Shown: positions 53,153-62,288 of the stretch, piece by piece
Numbering within the stretch: position 1 is the first letter of the stretch
Layout of the letters: each line of letters begins with the position of its first letter
From: Aliishimia sp039978895
GTDB lineage: Bacteria > Pseudomonadota > Alphaproteobacteria > Rhodobacterales > Rhodobacteraceae
Assembly: GCA_039978895.1 (NCBI GenBank)
Contig: JBDWAL010000010.1
Location: 62,001-126,000 of the forward strand
Direction: 5' to 3'
DNA: 64,000 nucleotides
The notes under the pieces: model-generated
The model's input: only the letters and a program-made list of their open reading frames with translations
Told to the model about the DNA's origin: nothing
Database searches by the model: none
Program-made: the position numbers and the translations under genes

Positions 53153-53913
53153 CAGAAAGTGTCCTTAGTTGGAGCCGCAAGGAATCCGTCCATAGCTGTC
53201 ACCCAAACATGGAGCATCATCGGTGCGGAAAATAGCAAGAGAACCAGTCCACCTGCTGTAATCAGTGGCGCACCAACAAAAGCGACCATGAGCTGTGGCA
53301 TAGCCTTATTGATCGCACCCAAGGCCAAATTGTAGATAACCGACATCACGATAAAAGGCGCTGCTAGCGAGAACGCCAAACTGAAGGCCGCAGCAACACG
53401 CTGAACACCCCATTGGCCAATCATTTGAGCGTTCGGAAAAACGCCGTGTGGTACAAGATCATAACTCATCACAAAGAAATGAGCAGCTTTAATATGCAGT
53501 CCCATCATCACTGCCAAGGTTAATCCACCTACCACGAGAATATTCCCCATCGCCGGCAATGGCTCTGCAGCACTCCCGCCAAACAATTGTGACAATGAAG
53601 TGGCTTGTGCTGCAATCGCTCCGGCAGTCTGTAAACTCAAGACGAACAATCGTATCATGAGACCTAAAGCGACGCCGGTTACAATCTCGGAAAAGATTAA
53701 ACTGGTTACGGCCGGCAATTCTCCAGTCGGGGTTACTGCAGGGCTGACAAAAACGGTCATCATGACAGAAAGGGCCAATTTGATACGAGTTGGAATGGAT
53801 TGCTCCCCAAAACCCGGCATCAAACTGAAGAAGGCAGACATCCGTAAAAATACTGCAAACGTTGCCGTCATCTGACCTTCTAGAAATGCCAAGAGTTCGA
53901 CTGGGATATCCAT
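53152..53913 (-). CDS. fliR: Flagellar export protein FliR
   Basis: The 253-residue membrane protein with about six hydrophobic segments is part of the FliP-FliQ-FliR export gate. The family segment F-L-R-M-S-A-F-F-S-L-M-P-G-F-G is followed by R-I-K-L-A-L-S. The start overlaps the flhA stop and the stop overlaps the flhB start, each by one base, so the three are made together. fliQ lies upstream in the same cluster; fliP is not in the window. Confidence 0.93.
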   Translation of the reverse strand: MDIPVELLAFLEGQMTATFAVFLRMSAFFSLMPGFGEQSIPTRIKLALSVMMTVFVSPAVTPTGELPAVTSLIFSEIVTGVALGLMIRLFVLSLQTAGAIAAQATSLSQLFGGSAAEPLPAMGNILVVGGLTLAVMMGLHIKAAHFFVMSYDLVPHGVFPNAQMIGQWGVQRVAAAFSLAFSLAAPFIVMSVIYNLALGAINKAMPQLMVAFVGAPLITAGGLVLLLFSAPMMLHVWVTAMDGFLAAPTKDTF

Positions 53914-55997
53914 CAGGCGGCGACAAGCCCTACCAAAGATGGTCGTGCATCAGTGCCGATCTCCTCAAACGAAAGTACTGACACGGGTATTCCTTTGGCT
54001 TTCGTGAGTGTTTTCAAAAATCTGCGCCGTTGGCGACTAGTAACAAGCGCCGGGAAAATACCTGTTTCATTCGCAATCCGGACCTTGTCAGCAATCGAAT
54101 CAGCCAATGAATTGAATAGCTCCGGCGGTAGGGCGATATCCCCGATCGTGGAACCATCTCCCAATTGATAGCTCGCAAATGTATCTTCCCATTCTGGCGC
54201 CAATTGGACGAGAGGTACCGTACCGTCGTCTCTGCGCAAGTCCGCGATAAGCTGGAAACCCATACGATTTCTCACATGTTCACAAATCGTTTCAGGCGTG
54301 CCGTGCATCATCCGACCTTCTGCAACCGCCTCCATTATCAAAGCAAGATTTCGGATAGAGACTTGCTCCTCTAGCAGCAATTTCAGGACAGCTTGCAGAA
54401 CATCAATAGGTACTTTGTCTGGCACAAGTTCATCTATCAATTTTCGGTTAGCTTCGGCACGAATTGGATCCGAGACATTCGCAAGCTCAGACAGGATGCG
54501 TCGTAGAGCTTTCAAAGTTAATAACCGACTTAGGTTTCGTTTGATCACTTCCAAAAGATGAGTTGCTAGAATTTCTGTTGGTGTTACTAAAGTTAATCCA
54601 TCCATTGCCGCGGCTTCACGATCTGATTGTGGAATCCATTTTGCCAATGCGCCGTAGACTGGTTCTGTCGTGATATTTGAATTGCCCCCAGCGTCACTTC
54701 CTTCAGGCAGCAACGCCATAATCTTGTCAGCTTCCAGCTTTCCCCTAGCCTGCTCAACACCCTGAATTTTAACGACATATGTCCCATAGGGGAGTGCGCC
54801 GTGATCAGATAACCTCATCTCAGGAAGAATGACCCCGAAGGCGGTAACCACGTGCCTACGCATGTTGACAATTCGCGCATCTAGCCCTGTCCCGGGATCA
54901 AGTACCATATTGACAAGATCTGGTGCGAATTCGACGTGCACATCATCCAGTTCCAACAAATCGCCAATCGGACGTTCAGCAGGAGCTAACTCAGTAACCT
55001 CCGCATCTGTTGTCGGAAGTTCTTCCGGTGGTTTTTTGAATTGCCAGTATCCCAAACCGGCCAATGCAAAGCTGCCAGCTAGGAAAGGCAGGAACGGAAG
55101 GCCAGGAAACAGCGCAAAGATGAACATCAAACCTGCAACGGAGAATAGCGCTGCAGGGTATTTACCAAGTTGATCAAATACAGCGAGATCTGTCGCGCCT
55201 TTAGTCCCTCCTCGAGCCAAAAGAAGTGCTGACGCGATGGAAATAATGACAGCGGGAATCTGAGAAACCAACCCATCCCCGACAGTCAACATTGCATAAG
55301 TTTCAAAAGCTTGACCAAAAGCCATATCATTAATGGCCACACCCATGATCAAACCAGCCACCAAGTTCAGCAGCGTGATTAATAATCCGGCGATGGCGTC
55401 ACCTTTTACAAACTTGGAAGCCCCGTCCAAAGAGCCAAAAAAGGTCGTCTCTTGCTGCTCAAGGTCGCGACGTTTTTGTGCTTCTTCATGCGTAATCGCA
55501 CCCGCAGCAACGTCGCTGTCGATCGCCAATTGTTTACCTGGCATCCCATCGAGCGCAAATCTCGCGCCGACTTCCGCCATTCGAGTAGCACCTTTTGTAA
55601 TGACCATAAAATTGACGATCAACAAAACACAAAACACAACAAGCCCAAGAAACACACTGCCGCCCATGATGAAGTTCGCAAAGCCCTCGATGACATCGCC
55701 GGCCGCATCAGTACCAGTGTGACCTTGACCGATGATCAACTTGGTGGATGACACATTCAACGACAATCTGAGCATCAACGAAGCAAGCAGAATGGTTGGA
55801 AATGCGGAGAAATCCAATGGGCGTTCAAGGAACAAGGTGACTGTGAAGATCAAGACAGCAAGCGAGAATGATACCGCAAGGCCGATATCGAGAACAATTG
55901 ATGGAACGGGCAAGATCATCATGACGATGATCCCCATCAACGCAAAGGCCAGCAAAACTGTCGGATTGAAAATGGAGAATTTAGACGGTGCGTTCAT
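53913..55997 (-). CDS. flhA: Flagellar export protein FlhA
   Basis: This protein of 694 residues is the largest export-gate component: about eight membrane segments in residues 1-320, then a cytoplasmic platform that binds chaperone-substrate complexes. D-V-A-A-G-A-I-T-H-E-E-A and F-V-K-G-D-A-I-A-G are the conserved loop of the family. The frame begins at a TTG 12 bases upstream, but ATG 55997 has GGAGA just ahead of it. It is followed by fliR with a one-base overlap. Confidence 0.95.
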   Translation of the reverse strand: MNAPSKFSIFNPTVLLAFALMGIIVMMILPVPSIVLDIGLAVSFSLAVLIFTVTLFLERPLDFSAFPTILLASLMLRLSLNVSSTKLIIGQGHTGTDAAGDVIEGFANFIMGGSVFLGLVVFCVLLIVNFMVITKGATRMAEVGARFALDGMPGKQLAIDSDVAAGAITHEEAQKRRDLEQQETTFFGSLDGASKFVKGDAIAGLLITLLNLVAGLIMGVAINDMAFGQAFETYAMLTVGDGLVSQIPAVIISIASALLLARGGTKGATDLAVFDQLGKYPAALFSVAGLMFIFALFPGLPFLPFLAGSFALAGLGYWQFKKPPEELPTTDAEVTELAPAERPIGDLLELDDVHVEFAPDLVNMVLDPGTGLDARIVNMRRHVVTAFGVILPEMRLSDHGALPYGTYVVKIQGVEQARGKLEADKIMALLPEGSDAGGNSNITTEPVYGALAKWIPQSDREAAAMDGLTLVTPTEILATHLLEVIKRNLSRLLTLKALRRILSELANVSDPIRAEANRKLIDELVPDKVPIDVLQAVLKLLLEEQVSIRNLALIMEAVAEGRMMHGTPETICEHVRNRMGFQLIADLRRDDGTVPLVQLAPEWEDTFASYQLGDGSTIGDIALPPELFNSLADSIADKVRIANETGIFPALVTSRQRRRFLKTLTKAKGIPVSVLSFEEIGTDARPSLVGLVAA

Positions 55998-56061
55998 CGG
56001 GTTCTCCAAAATGAACTAGAGTTTGCTCTTCTGACAGATTTGACATCGTATCCGGCACTGC

Positions 56062-56568
56062 TCAGTAATCCTGTCGCGCTATTTCAAGGATGAGGACATC
56101 AGTCACGTGGTCTCCTGCATCTCGTTTAGCGACACTTCGAAGCGAGGCCCTCAAGACATCCAGCATGCTATTGTCGGTAAATGCGCCTTGAAAACCACCT
56201 ACATTAGCGTGGTCGAACATGACTTGCAGAAAGGAATCGCGAATTTTGGGCTCTCTGGAGAAAATTGCCTCACGATACCCTGGTTTTACTTCGACGCTGA
56301 TCGATATAACGACAAGCGAGGCTACGATGCCATCTTCGACGATTGGAATTACGAACTGATTGTTAAGCTTGACATATTCCCGTGTGGCATTTGGCTCTTC
56401 GGGGTCCATTGGATCTTCTTCGGACATGGCAGCCTTCTCGCCATCGGCGGCTTCCATGTCCTTCGCCCCTTCTTCCATTGGCATGGGAGCAGGCCGTAGG
56501 AAAACACCCGCTCCGATGCCAGTTCCAGTACCGATGAGTAGCAACAAGATAGGTAGCAATTTACGCAT
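56062..56568 (-). CDS. fliL: Flagellar basal body-associated protein FliL
   Basis: The 168-residue single-span membrane protein (segment about 3-24) has a linker rich in Glu and Met. The periplasmic domain contains Y-V-K-L-N-N-Q-F-V-I-P-I-V and the C-terminal V-T-D-V-L-I-L-E-I. FliL rings support the stator. ATG 56568 has GGAGG upstream; the frame also offers a TTG two codons earlier. It lies between flgH and flhA in the same operon. Confidence 0.88.
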   Translation of the reverse strand: MRKLLPILLLLIGTGTGIGAGVFLRPAPMPMEEGAKDMEAADGEKAAMSEEDPMDPEEPNATREYVKLNNQFVIPIVEDGIVASLVVISISVEVKPGYREAIFSREPKIRDSFLQVMFDHANVGGFQGAFTDNSMLDVLRASLRSVAKRDAGDHVTDVLILEIARQDY

Positions 56569-56592
56569 TTTCAACGAACCTCCAATGAACGA

Positions 56593-57324
56593 TCAAAAGG
56601 GTAGAATGGCATCAAGAACTTGCTGACCCACACGAGGTTGCTGCACATCCGTGATATGTCCTCGACCACCGTAAGACACTCGTGCTGAAGCAATCTTGTC
56701 GTAAGTTACTTCGTTTTGACGGGAGATATCCTGAGGTCGAACATATCCAGTAACGAGCAACTCTCGGAGTTCAAAGTTCACCCGAACCTCTTGTGATCCA
56801 GAGATAGATAAGACACCATTTGGCAGCACATCTGTCACTGTTGCAGCCACGCGAAGCGTTAGTTTTTCGTTTCTTTTTACCGATCCGTCACCGCTCGATG
56901 AAGACGAAGAATCGACTGTCACAAGCTCAGAAGACGACGCCCCGGTTGGTAGTTTTTCATCCAATCTTTGCGAAATCCCCCCCAGTTGCGGCACACTAAG
57001 GGACTCTGAGCCACCACGCGATCTATCCGAGGAATTGGAAATCTCCGCCTTGTCATCGATTTCAATGACTACTGTCATGATGTCCCCGCGTGACATCGCG
57101 CGACGATCACCCAATAGAGAGCTTTGAGATCTACTCCAGAGAGATGCTTCCGAAAGACGTGTCGGTGGTGGTACCAAGTTTTGAGGCAAACCAGGACTGA
57201 TCATCGCAGTATGCTCAGTTCCTTGCTGAGCCGGGGTAAAGCTGGGTGGTTTGCCGATATGATCCCCACGACCACAGGCAGAAACCCCTAAAATCAGGAT
57301 ACTCATATAAATCCCATTTTTCAT
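56593..57324 (-). CDS. flgH: Flagellar L-ring lipoprotein FlgH
   Basis: The 243-residue outer-membrane lipoprotein has signal and lipobox L-G-V-S-A-C. The mature protein carries G-D-I-M-T-V-V-I-E-I-D-D, a Ser-rich stretch (S-S-S-S-S-S-G-D-G) and the C-terminal D-I-S-R-Q-N-E-V-T-Y-D-K-I-A-S-A-R-V-S-Y-G-G. It forms the L-ring around the rod. ATG 57324 is taken over an upstream TTG. It follows flgA; the P-ring gene flgI is not in the window. Confidence 0.93.
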   Translation of the reverse strand: MKNGIYMSILILGVSACGRGDHIGKPPSFTPAQQGTEHTAMISPGLPQNLVPPPTRLSEASLWSRSQSSLLGDRRAMSRGDIMTVVIEIDDKAEISNSSDRSRGGSESLSVPQLGGISQRLDEKLPTGASSSELVTVDSSSSSSGDGSVKRNEKLTLRVAATVTDVLPNGVLSISGSQEVRVNFELRELLVTGYVRPQDISRQNEVTYDKIASARVSYGGRGHITDVQQPRVGQQVLDAILPF

Positions 57325-57349
57325 TTGAGGGCCTTTCAAATATTCGATG

Positions 57350-57772
57350 TTAGTGACGCGTTACGTCGATGGCGCCATTGCTAAGTACTTTGCCAAAAAG
57401 GGTTGTTCTGGATGCGAGGTTCATGACCCGGATCATGTCGCCGACGGCACCGCGATCCAAAGCGCGCCCATTGGTTGAGATAGACAAACCCGATTGTTCA
57501 AACACCAACGGTACGATTTCATTGCGCTGAACAATTGCTGGTTCAGTAAGGTGTTCTTCCTTAATCGGACGGCCTGCATAAAGAACCACGCGGGCTTCCA
57601 TCCCTATGACCAAAGAGACATCTGATATTCCGCCGCTTACCGATTCGGGCTTTATCGTCAGGTCTGAAGCCGTCAAAAGCGTGTTGGCGCGTACAGTTTT
57701 CACCGTGACAACGGTTTCTGCACGCGTGAAACTTCCTACCAGAACCAAGAACGTGATGAGCAACCACCGCAT
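57350..57772 (-). CDS. flgA: Flagellar P-ring chaperone FlgA
   Basis: The 140-residue periplasmic protein has a signal peptide ending near T-R-A. A SAF-type domain follows (V-R-A-N-T-L-L-T-A-S-D-L) and a C-terminal beta part (L-V-F-E-Q-S-G-L-S-I-S-T-N-G-R-A-L). It assists P-ring assembly. Shorter than enterobacterial FlgA, as is common in alphaproteobacteria. Its start overlaps the flgG stop by one base (TAATG). Confidence 0.88.
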   Translation of the reverse strand: MRWLLITFLVLVGSFTRAETVVTVKTVRANTLLTASDLTIKPESVSGGISDVSLVIGMEARVVLYAGRPIKEEHLTEPAIVQRNEIVPLVFEQSGLSISTNGRALDRGAVGDMIRVMNLASRTTLFGKVLSNGAIDVTRH

Positions 57773-58557
57773 TATCTTACCTGCGTCGTTGCGCCCATCA
57801 TCTGATCAGCAGCGGAAATTACCTTAGCGTTCATTTCATATCCACGCTGTGCTTCGATCAGTTCCGTGATTTCACGAACAGCATCAACTGAGCTACTTTC
57901 TAGATATCCTTGTCGCAAAGTACCTAATCCGTCGATGCCCGGTGTCGAAACCAACGGCGGCCCAGAAGCTTCTGTTTCGACGAACAAGTTACTGCCAAGC
58001 GCCTCTAACCCCTTAGCATTCGTAAACGCAGTTAGGCTGAACTGCCCCAATAATTGCGCTTCTTCGGTGTCGATAAAGTAGGCGTAAACCTCCCCATCAC
58101 CGTTGATGGAAATACTTCTTACATCCGCCGGGATTGTAATGTCCGGCGACACCGTATGACCATCTGAAGTGACAATCAGGCCTTCACCAGTCCGTTTCAA
58201 AGCCCCATCGCGCGTATATGCGGTCTGCCCTGAAGGTAATGTAACCTCTAAGAAACCGTTGCCATCAATTGCCAAATCCAAGTCACTTTGGGTCGCGGCT
58301 AGCGAACCTTGCTGAAGATGGATTGATACTGCAGACGGACGCACACCAAGACCAAGCTGGACGCCAGTTGGGAGAATAGTTCCGTCAGATGCATTTACCG
58401 TACCAGGTCGCAACATTTGTTGGTAATGGAGATCAGCAAATTCTGCTCTCCGTGCATTGTAGGCGGTCGTACTCATATTCGCGAGATTATTGGAAATCGT
58501 TTCGACCCGCATTTGTTGGGCCATCATTCCAGTGGCTGCGATTTTCAAGGCGCGCAT
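57772..58557 (-). CDS. flgG: Flagellar distal rod protein FlgG
   Basis: The 261-residue axial protein begins with the rod motif M-R-V-E-T-I-S-N-N-L-A-N-M-S-T-T-A-Y. The central D-L-A-I-D-G-N-G-F-L-E-V is shared by rod and hook proteins. It ends with the coiled segment R-E-I-T-E-L-I-E-A-Q-R-G-Y-E-M-N-A-K-V. The length matches FlgG. It follows flgF (26 bases) and overlaps flgA by one base. Confidence 0.95.
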   Translation of the reverse strand: MRALKIAATGMMAQQMRVETISNNLANMSTTAYNARRAEFADLHYQQMLRPGTVNASDGTILPTGVQLGLGVRPSAVSIHLQQGSLAATQSDLDLAIDGNGFLEVTLPSGQTAYTRDGALKRTGEGLIVTSDGHTVSPDITIPADVRSISINGDGEVYAYFIDTEEAQLLGQFSLTAFTNAKGLEALGSNLFVETEASGPPLVSTPGIDGLGTLRQGYLESSSVDAVREITELIEAQRGYEMNAKVISAADQMMGATTQVR

Positions 58558-58583
58558 TCTGCTCTCTCCTCGTTAGAATTCTG

Positions 58584-59297
58584 TTATCGAGTAAAGGATT
58601 GCAAAGCATCCTTGACCCGCTTGTTTTCGCTTTCTAGGAAAGATTGGCCCAACTCATATGCGCGCTGAACTTCGATCATTCGCGCTAACGACGAAATCGC
58701 GTCTACATTTGAATTCTCAATAAAACCTTGCAAAATTCGCGCGTTTTCGGTCGGTTCAAAACCTGCATCCGCTGCAAATAACACGCCGTCTTCACGTGTC
58801 ATTGACCCCGCTTCTACTGGTTTGACCAATCCAATTTGCCCAAGAAGACGACCATTTGCAGATATAGTTCCATCCGACGAAACAGCTAAGTTTCCTGCAT
58901 CTGGGGGAACAAATAATGGGGCGCCACCCGCATCGAGGACACGTAACCCATCTGGCGTAACGAGATCACCTTCGGCGTTGGCAGAAAAGCTTCCTGCTCT
59001 GGTAAGCCGTTCCCCTTGCGGAGTTTCTACTAAGAAGAACCCATCACCTTCAATTGCGAAATCCAATGTCCCGCCAGTCTCCGTTAATGCGCCTTGAATG
59101 AACGATGTGTTGCGGACGTTGCCATTGCCCATAGAAAGAGAGCGCCCGTCTGGGCTGGCTTTCACGAATTCGGAGAAAATTAGACCTTCTTGCCGAAAAC
59201 CCGTCGTCGCGGAGTTTGCAATGTTGTTGGCAACGATGCTCATTTCGCGCCACAAACCCATTTGGCGGGAAATCGTTGCGTAGCTGGCGGTGTCCAT
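58584..59297 (-). CDS. flgF: Flagellar proximal rod protein FlgF
   Basis: The 237-residue axial protein has M-S-I-V-A-N-N-I-A-N-S-A-T-T-G-F-R near the start, D-F-A-I-E-G-D-G-F-F-L-V in the middle and the C-terminal L-A-R-M-I-E-V-Q-R-A-Y-E-L. It is shorter than FlgG, as usual for FlgF. It starts 3 bases after the fliQ stop. Exported by the flagellar type III apparatus without a cleaved signal. Confidence 0.93.
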   Translation of the reverse strand: MDTASYATISRQMGLWREMSIVANNIANSATTGFRQEGLIFSEFVKASPDGRSLSMGNGNVRNTSFIQGALTETGGTLDFAIEGDGFFLVETPQGERLTRAGSFSANAEGDLVTPDGLRVLDAGGAPLFVPPDAGNLAVSSDGTISANGRLLGQIGLVKPVEAGSMTREDGVLFAADAGFEPTENARILQGFIENSNVDAISSLARMIEVQRAYELGQSFLESENKRVKDALQSFTR

Positions 59298-59300
59298 AAG

Positions 59301-59570
59301 TTACCCTCCGATTATTAGTGGTATGAGTTGAGCTTGAAACAACGACACAAGCGCCTCTGTCATGAAGCCCATGGTCGCCCAAAACGTCACAACGATTGCT
59401 GCGAGCTTAGGAACGAAGGTCAGCGTCATTTCTTGCACTGAGGTCAATGCTTGGAGCAGCCCGATAGCAACACCGACGACCAAGGCTACAACAAGGATTG
59501 GCAACGAAATCATCACCGCGACCCATAACGCCTGACGTAAGGTGTCATAAAAGAGCATTTCTTCCATCAT
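59301..59570 (-). CDS. fliQ: Flagellar export protein FliQ
   Basis: The 89-residue membrane protein has two hydrophobic hairpin segments (about 12-40 and 50-75). A-L-T-S-V-Q-E-M-T-L-T-F-V-P-K is the family loop. FliQ is part of the export gate with FliP and FliR. It starts 3 bases after the fliE stop; ATG 59570 is followed directly by a second ATG and either could be used. Confidence 0.93.
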   Translation of the reverse strand: MMEEMLFYDTLRQALWVAVMISLPILVVALVVGVAIGLLQALTSVQEMTLTFVPKLAAIVVTFWATMGFMTEALVSLFQAQLIPLIIGG

Positions 59571-59573
59571 GAC

Positions 59574-59852
59574 CTAAACTGGCATCCTCAGAATTTCCTG
59601 ATAGGCTTCGACGACCTTGTTCCGAATGGTGACAGCCGTCTCTACGGCCAGTTCTGTTTGTGCCAACGCCTGCACAAGAGCGTGAGGGTCAGCGTCACCT
59701 GTCATGGCAGATTTTGCGGTTTGCTCGGATTGTGCGAGGGTTTGTGCGAAATCCATCGCCATTCCACGCGCAACATCACCCATGCTTCCAGGTTCGGTGG
59801 CAGGTTTTGAGGCAGCGTATTTTTGTACTGCTGAGATTGCTCGCATATCCAT
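59574..59852 (-). CDS. fliE: Flagellar hook-basal body protein FliE
   Basis: The 92-residue helical protein joins the MS-ring to the rod. The family segment A-V-T-I-R-N-K-V-V-E-A-Y-Q-E-I-L-R-M-P-V closes it. The start has AGGAG upstream. It lies between flgC and fliQ, as in many alphaproteobacterial clusters. Confidence 0.92.
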   Translation of the reverse strand: MDMRAISAVQKYAASKPATEPGSMGDVARGMAMDFAQTLAQSEQTAKSAMTGDADPHALVQALAQTELAVETAVTIRNKVVEAYQEILRMPV

Positions 59853-59873
59853 TCTGGATTGCTCCTTTTTAGT

Positions 59874-60269
59874 TTATCGCCGTAACAGTTCCATCAAGCT
59901 CGATGACATGGCGCGGGTTTGTTCAAAGATTTTCAGATTGGCTTCGTAGCTACGCTGCGCTTCGCGGGCGTCAGATAACTCGACCAACAAGTTCACATTT
60001 GAACTGTTGAAATGTCCACTTTCGTCAGACATTGGGTGGCTTGGGTCATAAATACGTTTGAGATCAGTTTGATCTAAACTAACCCGACCAGGTCTTACCG
60101 TAGAGGCGTCCTCCCGGTTCAAACCTGCAGCTTCAAAGGATATAGTTTTTCGCCTGTATCCGGGTGTATCCGCGTTTGAAATATTTTCTGATAGGTGACG
60201 CAATCTAGCCGCTTGTGCGCGCAGTCCGGACGTCGTGACAGTTAACGCTTTTGCAAATTCACTAGCCAT
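59874..60269 (-). CDS. flgC: Flagellar proximal rod protein FlgC
   Basis: The 131-residue axial protein has L-R-H-L-S-E-N-I-S-N-A-D-T-P-G-Y-R-R-K near the N-terminus, the D-x-S-H-P variant Y-D-P-S-H-P-M-S-D in the middle and N-L-L-V-E-L-S-D-A-R-E-A-Q-R-S-Y-E-A-N at the end. It starts 2 bases after flgB. Usual length for FlgC. Confidence 0.95.
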   Translation of the reverse strand: MASEFAKALTVTTSGLRAQAARLRHLSENISNADTPGYRRKTISFEAAGLNREDASTVRPGRVSLDQTDLKRIYDPSHPMSDESGHFNSSNVNLLVELSDAREAQRSYEANLKIFEQTRAMSSSLMELLRR

Positions 60270-60271
60270 AA

Positions 60272-60673
60272 TCAGGACCTCGCTAAAGTTGTATGTAGAA
60301 TTTTCAGCGCAGACTTATAAATAGCGAGCGCGCGATCATGTTCGCGTTTAGCTGACACTGACTCGAGCATTTCGCGTTCGACGGTAACCGTGTTTCCGTC
60401 CGGTGCGGCACCGTTGCGCTCATTTTCGATACGTGCTTGCGTCGTTGTTGCGCCCGCACCGTGCAAATGTCCGGAACGCGTTGCGCGCCCGCTGGACGCA
60501 TCCGTTCCAGAAGACCCAATACCTTTGGTCAAATCTGAAAACGTCGCTAGGCGCTTGGCTTGATAGCCTGGCGTATCGACGTTTGCCATGTTTTGCGCAG
60601 TCAAAGACTGTCGCCTTCCAGCATGTTCAGCCATTGCGGCTGACATCCGGAAAATTTCCAACGATTGAAACAT
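60272..60673 (-). CDS. flgB: Flagellar proximal rod protein FlgB
   Basis: This 133-residue protein is the first gene product of the leftward flagellar operon. L-T-A-Q-N-M-A-N-V-D-T-P-G-Y-Q-A-K is the rod-protein N-terminal motif, and the final helix reads H-D-R-A-L-A-I-Y-K-S-A-L-K. ATG 60673 has GAGGGAG upstream; the nine extra open codons run into the promoter. It is divergent from fliI, with a CtrA-like site between. Confidence 0.94.
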   Translation of the reverse strand: MFQSLEIFRMSAAMAEHAGRRQSLTAQNMANVDTPGYQAKRLATFSDLTKGIGSSGTDASSGRATRSGHLHGAGATTTQARIENERNGAAPDGNTVTVEREMLESVSAKREHDRALAIYKSALKILHTTLARS

Positions 60674-60696
60674 CGGGGCTTCTCCCTCGATTAAAC

Positions 60697-60711
60697 TCAA
60701 CTAAGGCTTAA
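60697..60711 (-). promoter_or_regulatory. CtrA-like binding site between flgB and fliI
   Basis: On the minus strand the site reads TTAA-GCCTTAG-TTGA, one base away from the CtrA consensus TTAA-N7-TTAA. It lies 24 bases before flgB and 45 bases before fliI. CtrA is known to control flagellar genes in alphaproteobacteria, so it may set both directions. Confidence 0.5.
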
Positions 60712-60755
60712 CCCTGATTCCTTTAGAAACAGTTTCAAACCTAGAGGAGTCGAAC

Positions 60756-62084
60756 ATGCGGGCAGAACTTATTGAAAACTTGACGCAACAGATTTCCAAT
60801 TTGCAAGCAATCAAACCAATGGGCCGAGTGGTCGGAACAGAAGGTGGGCGCATCGCAGTTTCTGGCTTAGCGAAACATGCCAAATTGGGTGGCCGCGTGT
60901 CGATCCATCGTAAAAACAACTCTAATATAATGGGTGAAATTGTCCAAATCGACGGCTTTCAAATCACAATTATGCCGGATGGGAATATGGCGGGGCTTTC
61001 GTTAGGGTCGCGAGTTTTGCAAGAAGCGCCTTTGTCTGTTTCCCCCTGCAATTCATGGCTTGGGCGGATCATTGCTTCAGATGGTACAGCATTGGACGGC
61101 CGCCCCTTACTAAAAGGTGGAACAACGCGGCCATTGAGAAATTCTCCGCCGGCTGCAGCAGACAGGCGTGGATTTGGGCCACGCCTGGCCACTGGGTCAT
61201 TGGCTTTGAACACTGTGTTGCCATTGGTCACAGGGCAACGTGTCGGACTTTTTGCAGGGTCGGGAGTTGGCAAATCGACTCTTTTGGCCACCCTAGTTCA
61301 GAATGTTAACTGTGATGTCGTCGTTGTAGCTTTGATCGGAGAACGAGGGCGGGAATTACGCCATTTCACGCAAGACGTATTAGGTACTGAGGGAATGAAA
61401 AAATGTGTTGTTGTCGCGTCAACCTCAGATAGATCCGCTTTGGAGCGGCGCCGTTGTGCTTGGACTGCCATGTCAATTGCTGAGCATTTTCGTGATCAAG
61501 GGAAATCCGTTCTCTATATTGGAGACTCCATAACCAGATTCGCCGAAGCCCACCGCGAAATAGCAGCTGCTGCAGGAGAGCTTCCCGTTTTGCGAGGTCA
61601 TCCGCCATCAACTGCTCATCTAATTACAGAGCTTTGTGAACGCGCAGGCCCAGGCGTTGACGGGACCGGCGACATTACAGCTGTTCTTTCTGTTTTGGTG
61701 CAAGGTTCAGATATGGATGAACCGATTGCTGACATTCTTCGCGGCGTTTTGGATGGTCACATCGTTCTGGAGCGAGCTATAGCAGAGCGTGGTCGATATC
61801 CGGCAATCGATTTGCTCAAGTCGGTATCTCGTTCTTTGCCAGAAGCGGCCAGCTCTGACGAAAATGACATTATCTTAAAAGTTCGACACGCAATTTCTTT
61901 GTATGAACAAAGCGCTCTTATGATCAGATCAGGCCTTTATACAGAAGGAACCGACCCAGACCTTGATCTGTCAGTTAAACTCTGGCCTGAATTGGATAAG
62001 TTTCTCGGGCAAAGCGGTGGGATGTCGCCAGAACATAGTTTTGATATGTTGCGACTGGTCCTGCGTCGTGCTGGCGTACGTTGA
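60756..62084 (+). CDS. fliI: Flagellar export ATPase FliI
   Basis: The 442-residue F1-type ATPase energises the flagellar type III export system. The Walker A loop is A-G-S-G-V-G-K-S (167-174), L-I-G-E-R-G-R-E-L follows, and S-V-L-Y-I-G-D-S-I-T-R-F carries the Walker B acid. Y-P-A-I-D-L-L-K-S-V-S-R is typical for FliI. GAGGAG precedes the start. fliH is not next to it; a FliJ-like gene lies at the far end of the opposite operon. Confidence 0.95.
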   Translation: MRAELIENLTQQISNLQAIKPMGRVVGTEGGRIAVSGLAKHAKLGGRVSIHRKNNSNIMGEIVQIDGFQITIMPDGNMAGLSLGSRVLQEAPLSVSPCNSWLGRIIASDGTALDGRPLLKGGTTRPLRNSPPAAADRRGFGPRLATGSLALNTVLPLVTGQRVGLFAGSGVGKSTLLATLVQNVNCDVVVVALIGERGRELRHFTQDVLGTEGMKKCVVVASTSDRSALERRRCAWTAMSIAEHFRDQGKSVLYIGDSITRFAEAHREIAAAAGELPVLRGHPPSTAHLITELCERAGPGVDGTGDITAVLSVLVQGSDMDEPIADILRGVLDGHIVLERAIAERGRYPAIDLLKSVSRSLPEAASSDENDIILKVRHAISLYEQSALMIRSGLYTEGTDPDLDLSVKLWPELDKFLGQSGGMSPEHSFDMLRLVLRRAGVR

Positions 62085-62087
62085 GTA

Positions 62088-62288
62088 GTGTACACGCGAG
62101 AGATCGCTCTTGAGAAGATACTGAAGGAAGTCATGCTCAAGCGGCGAAAAGACGAGCTGGAGTTCTACAAGATATTTGCTAATGATCCGGCTTTCAAAGC
62201 GGTTTGGAGCGAGAGCATTCGAAACAAGCTAAAATGCCCGAACGAAAACTTATGCCAAGTAATTCCCTCGCCGCTGTTTTGTCGATGA
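62088..62288 (+). pseudogene. Possible C-terminal remnant of a restriction/helicase-type subunit
   Basis: About 50 codons after fliI read L-E-K-I-L-K-E-V-M-L-K-R-R-K-D-E-L-E and F-Y-K-I-F-A-N-D-P-A-F-K-A-V-W. This resembles the extreme C-terminus of some type I restriction R subunits or related helicases, from memory and with low certainty. It has no usable start region, since the GTG at 62088 lies 4 bases after the fliI stop, and the body of such a gene is absent. The last 15 codons lose the pattern. Confidence 0.35.
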
